NCBI GenBank assembly: GCA_000442015.1
Contig: KE560559.1
Span: 1 to 56,100 of the forward strand
Length of the DNA stretch: 56,100 bases
Reading direction: 5' to 3'
DNA from: Rozella allomycis CSF55
Lineage: Eukaryota > Rozellomycota
Shown: piece by piece, positions 48,548-56,100 of the stretch
How the letters are laid out: every line of letters begins with the position of its first letter
How positions within the stretch are numbered: position 1 is the first letter of the stretch
Notes under the pieces: generated by a model
Told to the model about the DNA's origin: nothing
Databases searched by the model: none
What the model saw: the letters and a program-made list of their open reading frames with translations, nothing else
Position numbers and translations under genes: made by a program

Positions 48548-49444
48548 TTATTTTTTCTGTGGGCTTAAAATACCTTCTAGTTGAGTCTATATTAACTTTG
48601 AAAAGGAAATACCTTCAATTGCAAGTTTGTCTTTTTCAAAAAGGCGATTTCTTCAGCATGCTTTCGTTCATCCATTGCGCGGCGTTCATTTTCTCTCTTT
48701 TCAATAGCTTCGCATTTAGCCTTCAATTCTGAGACTGAATGTTCAAGATTTTTCTTTTCTTCTTCTAATTGTTTGAGCTATTTATTTTTTTATTGTGCTG
48801 ATTACTTGGCTTTCCATTTCAGATTTTCCTTGTTCTGCTTGCAGCGCTTTTCTCATTCCAAAAGCAACACTTGACTCGTAAAGGGTTTGATAAGCGGCCA
48901 GAGTCATTCTGATTTCATCGCGAACTCTTAATAAAAGTAAACCACGTTCCTGGCATGTTATAGTTACTTGACGAATTAGTTCATCTTATTTAATTGTTTT
49001 AATCTTTGTACCAAAGCATTGGGAATACAATTCTCTTCTAATCGGACAAATTCCAGTCTCTCTTGCTTGCCTCTTTTGAAGCATATGATCTAATTGTTCC
49101 CATTATGTATTAACAGTGTAATTACTTGTAAATTGATTACATCTAATCTTGTGGCTGGAGTAGAGCTAACTTGTTGAACCCAGAACTGACCATTTTCATC
49201 CCATTCCCTATTTAATTTGAAGTGTAATGTTTTACTTTGGGGGTAGAATAGAATTTAGGATATCTTCTGTGGTAGCTGTTGGTTGTTGTAAATTTTTTAG
49301 TTTTTCATCCTTTGTTGGCGACGAGGGAGGCAATTGAGACTTTTTTGGTTCTGTTTGTTTTTGTGGTAATTTAGAGTTATCTGTGGCTTTTGAAACGAGT
49401 ACGGGATTATCATATTTGATCAATGATTGACCGATATGTAACAT
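48548..49444 (-). CDS. DNALI1: DNALI1/p28, axonemal inner-arm dynein light intermediate chain
   Basis: Five or so exons with start ATG 49444. The N terminus HIGQSLIKYDNPVLVSKATD leads to a proline/lysine-rich linker and EDILNSILPPK. The coiled-coil core follows (STPATRLDVI-like exon, ICPIRREL-like exon, CQERGLLLLRVRDEIRM-like exon), and the last two exons give FLKKTNLQLK and TQLEGILSPQKK. Every segment has a counterpart in human DNALI1 and Chlamydomonas p28. The last intron (about 48615-48590) is 26 nt. p28 binds inner-arm dyneins; its presence means the organism makes motile flagella at some stage. Confidence 0.9.
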
Positions 49445-49512
49445 TGGAAATCGATTTGTTTACAATGAAATTTCGTTACCAGATGAAATGAAAAAACTAG
49501 CGAGGGAATTTT

Positions 49513-49635
49513 CAAGTGAATTAATATGTATTTTTAAATGAATCAATATCTATTTTCAATTGCAATATTTATTTCAAATGAATCAATATATATATTTTCA
49601 ATTGAATCGCAAGTGAATTAATATTTATTTTCAGT
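49513..49635. repeat. four imperfect copies of a ~25-30-nt AT-rich unit
   Basis: The unit is close to AATGAATCAATATNTATTTTCA. Copies lie near 49513, 49536, 49575 and 49610; the first and last share GTGAATTAATAT, the middle two share AATGAATCAATAT. The last copy contains the ATG2 stop codon (49618-49620). It sits in the spacer between DNALI1 and ATG2. A 3'-end signal array or tandem duplication would both explain it. Confidence 0.65.
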
Positions 49636-52600
49636 GCTACTTTTATATTTTATTTTCATTCTTGCTATTGATTGAGGATCAATGCTTCCACGAATGCCTA
49701 ACAAGGCTTTCCCAACAGCTTGAGTGATACCAATTGCCGGTTTAAGGACGACCACTGGAAGAGATTTTAAAACAAGTTTCAATGAAACCTTAAATGCGTA
49801 TTTTTTTAATACTTTACTGAATCAGTCTGAGGCACAGCCAAGACAATGCTGGATGCCTCTTTCATTCCTTTGGAAAGAGACTTGTAAGCTTGAATGAAGC
49901 CTTTTGAAAATAAGATAATAATTTACCTTGAAGAGCGTTTTGTGGTGGTGAAGCGAATTTACTTTGCCGCTGCAAGTCGTGGCCCGTTAGAATTCTTTCA
50001 ATTTGATCCAAAAACGTTTCAGTAGAGACAACCATTGAAGTTCCAAGTTTTAAAACTTCATTTGAAGCTGATTTTGTAAACGAAGATAACCCCTTTTTAA
50101 TAGCTTTTAATAGATCGCCGTGTTCTTTGAAGGATTCAACTGGCAAAATGATTAAATCAACGAGACCCTTGCCTATATTTATAGCTGATTTAAAAGGATA
50201 AATAGCCTGAAGAATTCCAGTGATTTCACATTTGTTAATTTCATCCATCCAAGCGTCCATTAAAGTTTCTACTAAATTTTGAATCCCATGAATGCCACTA
50301 ATTCTTAATTTGCCAAGATTAATTCCAGCATTTTCCAATCTTAACAAATTAAATAATTCTGAAAGATTTCCTTCCTTTAAGGATGCAATGTCTATTCCTT
50401 TGGGTTTATAATCAACAGTTAAAGAAATTGGACTAATTTCAACAAGATCTACAATTTATAATAAAATAAATTTAATACTAAAATAAATTCCATTTCCAGA
50501 TGATTCAGAGCTACTTGATGAATAACTGAAAAAGTTTATTAAGAATTTTAGAGTATCCTGGTCCAAATGAACAATCAAAGGGTTTATTTCACACTTTTAA
50601 TAATTAATTTGTATTTTACTTTCAAATTCTTGTCAAAATTACCAAATTCCTGAATGGTAATGTTTAACAGGGGTTGATCATGCATTTCAGAAAACAATAA
50701 AGTTTTCCATAGAGAAGAAGGGATGTTGTCTAAAATTTCCATATTTTTAATTTTGATCGATAGAATAGAATTTGGAGAATTTGTAGATTGTAGAGCCCCC
50801 AAAGAGAATGATGTTTGGTTGATGGATAATCCAAAAATATCAAAAATGACTGAGCCTAAAGAAGGATTGAATGTTTCCTTGACAGAAGAATGTTTTAGTG
50901 GAATTGCTTCAGCGGGAGAAATGAAGCAAATGTCGTCTGATTCATTTTCCATTGTTGGATTGAGGGTTGCAGTAGATTGTAATTCTTCCAACAAGACAAA
51001 ACTATTCTGCCAATCAAACCCCTGTCTTAATTCAATTTTAACATTTAAATCTTCAGCCAACAAAATCTTTAAAGGAATTTCACAAAATAGATTATCCGAA
51101 AAGTGGGATTCATTCAAATCCAAATTTAGATTTTCACTACCATTAGTGACAGAGTTTTTAATATTAGAGTTTTCAACATTATAGTCTTCTTTGCAGACTT
51201 TATTAAATGAATTTTTTAATTCCCAATCAAATTCATTAATGGAATTAACAAACCTTGTTTCGTCCAACTCTAAATTACTTAATGTTAAATCCTTTGGCTC
51301 TTCAACTTTGAAAGGTTCCAAATTATCCAACACGCCCATCAAAGGATAAGATTTACTCATTTCAATTTGTAATTTTTCATTTATTTCACCTTTATATTCA
51401 TAATTATTTATTTCTTCTTTATTTCCATCGCTATTTTTATCTTTTTTCAAAATAACTTCAGTGGCTATGGAAATCAAAGAATGTAGACTGTCGGCACAAA
51501 CCGAAATTTCCAGATTGTGATTTGAAATTTTAATCATCGATTTTTCAACAAGAAAAGACATATAATCATCTCTTGCAACTTTAATGTAACCCATTTCCTA
51601 TAAATATTACAAAATTTGTCTATTTACTTGTAGCCCATCAATGGTTGACAAACCTGAATCAGATTCAAGCAAGAATTGTTTATCATCAATGAGAAATAAA
51701 TTAAAATTTTGAAATACAATACTTTTATTACTTTTATTAATTGAAATCTTAAAGTTTTAATTGAAATAATTTACATTTGATAAATCAAAATAGAAAAGTA
51801 AATTTCCAAAACAAGAATCATATTCGATTGTAAAATCATTCAATTGTAAACGCAATGGGAATTCAAATCCAAACGATCCATTTTCAGTCAATTTATATAC
51901 AAAGTGACTGTTTGTCAATGAAATATAAAATTCATTATTTATAAATGTAAAAATTAGTCGATCTTTAGAATATCTTTGTCTCTTTGATTGAAATTGGCTT
52001 TCTCTCAACACAACTTGATTTTGCTTTTCTATAACTATCTTGGAACTCACAAATTTTAATGAATTTTCTTTCAAAGAATATCCAATAATTGAATCTTTTA
52101 AATAAACATCAAACTCATTTGTTGCAAAATGAACTATAATTTGAATTTCTGAAATTTACTATTTTGACATAGAAAGGAAAACACAACTGCAATCGAATCA
52201 ACATCAGATCCAACATCAGAAGCAACTTCAATATCAAAAGAAATATTATTTTGCATTCCTTCTATGTCGAATACTTTAAAATCAAAAAATATGTTGGGAA
52301 TGTCAATTTGTATGAAATATTTCTGTATCAATGTTAAATATTCAATACCGAATTGTTAGACAAACTTTTCAATTCTCTAATCAAATCTTCTCTAGAATTA
52401 ATTTCTCTTTTGAAATTTATTTTATTAGAATTATTTAAACTGAAACTGATAAAGGATTTGGCGCCATTTGTTGAAAATGAATTACAGAAAATTCTCTCAT
52501 CAATTGAAGCCCTCAAACTATCAAATGAAAAAACAAGCGGCAAATTCAACGAAATGCTCACATTGCCAAAAAATAATTGATATCTTTGAAATAAAATTAT

Positions 52601-54000
52601 TGAATTTACTTGTGAATGTCAAAGTCAACCAACAACTCAAAACTTGGCAAAATCAATTTAATTTCAGTGCCATTTTGATTCTCATTTGACATTTGTTTAA
52701 AACTCTTGGAAAGGTTTCCAATTCTCTCTAAAACATTTTCTGTCAAATGAAAAAATACAGAATCCAATTCAACTTTAATCAAATTATGGTCCATTACATC
52801 TCCTCGTTAAATTTATTAATCTCAATTACGAGTCGCAACAAATTGTGGAAATTTCGCATTTCTAAATTCAAGCAAGGGTGAATCATCCAAAAATACTGAA
52901 ATTTTATTTGATATAAATTCATTTAATTCTCCACACATCAAAATACAATCTTCAAATTCAAAATAAAATTCAGAAATTTTAATCTTTAACAGTTTAGATT
53001 TAACCGTCAAGTTGAGAAATGATTCAGTTCTCAAATTGTACGTTGAATTCACAAGCGAAAGATAATTTGGATCTTCTTCATACTCAATCGATTCATTGTA
53101 CAACGCTGTATGAAATGAAGCCAACGATGCTAAACTCTCTCTCATCCAAATTTCTGCTCCTCCAATTCCTTTTCTTCTTTGAAATGAATTTGTCAAATTA
53201 ATCAATTTAATGATATCATCGATTGAAGCATTAATTTGTGGATCATTAACCGTAGCGTTAACATCTACATGACCATTCAAGTGCATTCTCAAGGTGCTCC
53301 CCAAAGACTTTGCCGATAAAATAGTCTTTTCATTCAGCTTTACATTGATTTCTTTCATTTCAACATTAAATGAATTGCTAGATTTAATCCTAGTAATATT
53401 AATATGATCAATTTCCACAGAAATGGTTTGACTCTCCAACCTTATATTAATTCTCAAATTATGCAATTTTAGAAAGAGCTTATCTATTATTTGATCTATC
53501 CACTCGCTCACTGATTTAATGACATGTTCAGTTTCCATCATTTCTTCATTCTCCGATTCTTCATATTGAAATGTATAGTCAAAGAATGGATCTCTCAATA
53601 TCACATCATCTTTCTCTATAACTCTTTCTTCATCCGTCTTTGCGGTGAACAAAATATCAATATTCTTCAAACACAACGATATTGATTCCCCAGTATCGCT
53701 CCACAAACTTGTCCAAGGAATAGAAAACTCGGCTGTTTCTACACTTCCTTTTTCATACTTTAAAAACTCACTATCAGTAAACAACTAGGAAAAAGATCCA
53801 AAAAGATGTACTTTGGGGTTGATTTTCAAGCCATTCAAGTGTAATTTACCACTCGTAAGCTGCAAAGACAATTCATGTGTATCTGGAATTCCAATCAACA
53901 ATTTGCCAATAATGCGTTCAAGTAAGAATTTTATAAATTGGTTCTGCTTGAAATAAATGTAACAACATACCTGAGATGCCTTGATCATGTTATATGTCAA
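49618..54000 (-). CDS. ATG2: ATG2, autophagy lipid-transfer protein
   Basis: About ten exons, over 1,300 aa. The N-terminal chorein-like part reads NQFIKFLLERIIGKLL, LSLQLTSGKLHLNGLKINPK, and AEFSIPWTSLWSDTGESISL with SEWIDQIIDKLFLKLHNLRI. The middle is long and poorly conserved. The C-terminal domain is diagnostic: GIHGIQNLVETLMDAWMDEI, ILQAIYPFKSAINIGKGLVD, ILPVESFKEHGDLLKAIKKG, then ASSIVLAVPQTDS and KPAIGITQAVGKALLGIRGS with IDP...MKIKYK. ATG2 moves phospholipids from ER to the growing autophagosome. The first intron (about 53970-53947) is 24 nt. The 5' start is either 54000 or 53988. Confidence 0.9.
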
Positions 54001-54145
54001 TCAGATCCTTTGACTTGGCTAAATGAATTAAGATTTGAGACATTTACTGAACCTTAAATTCAGGAAAAATAATGGAAGTTTACCACACGACTAATTAAAA
54101 AAAAAGAAAAATGATTGAAGTTTACGACCCGGGCACAGAAAACGA

Positions 54146-54499
54146 TTAATTTTGGGTTGGTACTTTGAGAGCAATGTAATTCTTTATTGAATCGTTTAAT
54201 TCCTTTGATTCCTCAAATCCAGGCGTGTCAACAATATTCAATGCTTTTCTTTCATATGAACAAGGGTATATTGTTAAATCTGCCTCTCTCAAATTTTCAC
54301 TCAATCTCTCATATTTTTTATCTTTGGAATTTAAATCGAATAGACTATGAAGAACTTTTACGATGGTTGACTTTCCTGCACAATTGTGCCCGAACATAAG
54401 AACATTAAAAGGGCGATTACAGGCCTCATTTTTAACAGGTATAGCAACAAAAAAGTGAACCAAGCAACAAAAAATCCCTGCAAGAAGAATTTTTTTCAT
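54146..54499 (-). CDS. tiny secreted P-loop protein, AIG1/GTPase-like
   Basis: A single-exon frame of 117 aa. It opens with a probable signal peptide (MKKILLAGIFCCLVHFFVA). The P-loop is GHNCAGKSTIV and the G3 box is NIVDTPGFEES, as in AIG1/GIMAP or septin-like GTPases. After about 117 residues it stops, so G4 and G5 are missing. A second exon, through an intron of about 80 nt, is possible but would be much longer than the others. It could be a truncated copy, or a real secreted fragment. I do not know of a secreted family like this. Confidence 0.65.
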   Translation of the reverse strand: MKKILLAGIFCCLVHFFVAIPVKNEACNRPFNVLMFGHNCAGKSTIVKVLHSLFDLNSKDKKYERLSENLREADLTIYPCSYERKALNIVDTPGFEESKELNDSIKNYIALKVPTQN

Positions 54500-54637
54500 C
54501 TTTTTGCCAGGGTATGGAATTATTGATATTAGATATTCATGAAATCATCAACTATTTTCCCATTAAGATTTTAGCATTTCTCACTTAATGAAATATCGAA
54601 TAATAAAGTATGTGCCAAAATCTTATATCGAAATTTC

Positions 54638-55306
54638 ATGCTGAAATTCGCCAATATCAACTCTGTTGCATTTTTACTTTGCGATATCCAAGAGAAATTT
54701 AGACCAGCTATATATGATTTTAATAGCGTCGTGCGTGTTGCTGATAGAATGGTATTTGTAAACGCGAAATATTTCTAGGTCAAAGCTGCTTCAATTTTAA
54801 AGCGTCCATTAATTGTTACTGAACAAGTAATTTCACATCTTTCTTTAGAACAGTATCCAAAAGGTTTAGGCTCAACAGTAAAAGAAATTGACATCAAGTC
54901 CGCAAAACTATTTTCCAAAACCAAATTCTCGATGCTCACAGATGACGTGAAGAAGGAAATAGCTAATATTAACGATATTTGCCTATTTGGCATCGAGGTA
55001 ATTATTTGCTTTATGATTAAATGTCACATGTTTGTGTTTACCAAACGGCATTTGATTTATTGAATGAGGGAAAAAATGTCTTTTTATTAGCAGATGGCAT
55101 AAGTTCCAGATATAAAGAGGAAAAATATTTGGCCTTGTCAGTAACAGAGAGACTTAAAGCAACACTAGCAATTACAACATGCAGGGGCCCAAGTAATTTC
55201 AAGCGAATGCCTTTTATTCCAATTGTTAAAGGGTTCGGACCATCCAAACTTTAAGGATATATCAAATTTAGTTAAGAGCACTGACCCCATTAAAATAAAC
55301 TCTTGA
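54638..55306 (+). CDS. isochorismatase-family hydrolase (ISOC1/ISOC2 type)
   Basis: Five exons (54638-54751, 54779-54826, 54854-54997, 55024-55140, 55169-55306) sum to 561 nt, 186 aa. Text reads FLLCDIQEKFRPAIYDF, LIVTEQYPKGLGSTV, KLFSKTKFSML, LFGIESHVCVYQTAFDLL and DGISSRY, then QLQHAGAQVISSECLLFQLL. The D (CDIQEKF), K (SKTKF) and C (HVCVYQT) of the isochorismatase-like fold are present. The intron at 54998-55023 appears to end TG, not AG; skipping it keeps the family frame and not skipping it breaks the frame. The physiological substrate is unknown. Confidence 0.87.
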
Positions 55307-55368
55307 TGTTTTGATTAATCAAAGTTTGGTGAATTTATATACCCGCTTAGCAACGTTCCCCACAAACA

Positions 55369-56100
<732 letters not shown>

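Overview
This window is nuclear DNA from a compact, AT-rich eukaryotic genome. Most genes are interrupted by very short introns, usually 24-34 nt, that begin GTA and end AG. The gene set mixes fungal markers with flagellar ones. The fungal side includes NCA2, a Dbf2/Sid2-type kinase, TTC7/Ypp1, a two-finger GATA factor and a small fungal-type protein. The flagellar side includes OFD1, the inner-arm dynein p28 light chain DNALI1, and a vasohibin tubulin carboxypeptidase. Together these suggest a zoosporic, early-diverging fungus. I infer something close to Rozella or another Cryptomycota or chytrid-grade lineage, but no rRNA or mitochondrial sequence is present to prove it.

Layout. 1-6.9 kb: AKTIP-like UEV protein, NDR kinase, a tiny zinc-ribbon protein, a large secreted or membrane protein, and mitoribosomal mL49. 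7-15.3 kb: VPS41 (HOPS) on the minus strand, a multi-OB-fold protein, a coiled-coil orphan, and a TTC7-like TPR protein. 15.5-20.3 kb: a secreted low-complexity orphan, an AGPAT-type acyltransferase, CK2 beta, TOM7, AcpS, a basic orphan, and a MAPEG protein. 20.3-28.2 kb: SPT5 with a TP-rich C-terminal repeat region, vasohibin, RNA polymerase subunit AC19, the PP2A regulator TAP42/alpha4, and NCA2. 28.2-34.1 kb: two coiled-coil orphans and an arrestin-fold protein. 34.2-41.8 kb: ARPC1, SKP1, the 20S proteasome subunit beta2, the GATA factor, and OFD1. 41.9-49.5 kb: ER HSP90 (GRP94), a divergent G-alpha, UDP-glucose pyrophosphorylase, a divergent small GTPase, a small conserved protein, and DNALI1. 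49.6-56.1 kb: ATG2, a tiny secreted P-loop protein, an isochorismatase-family hydrolase, and the 5' part of an aspartic protease.

Genes are packed tightly, with spacers often under 100 nt. CK2 beta and TOM7 start 27 nt apart on opposite strands. The vasohibin and AC19 stop codons face each other with 8 nt between them. Because introns are so short, single-frame open reading frames are fragments; I rebuilt the gene models by hand from splice signals, reading frame and family similarity. Exon edges are given where I worked them out, and otherwise only gene limits are given. I saw no operon, CRISPR, insertion sequence or convincing tRNA/rRNA gene, but tRNA detection by eye is weak.

The points most worth a second look are the complete vasohibin gene, an apparent GT-TG intron in the isochorismatase gene, three unrecognised proteins with signal peptides (possible effectors), the multi-OB-fold protein, and the divergent G-alpha and small GTPase.
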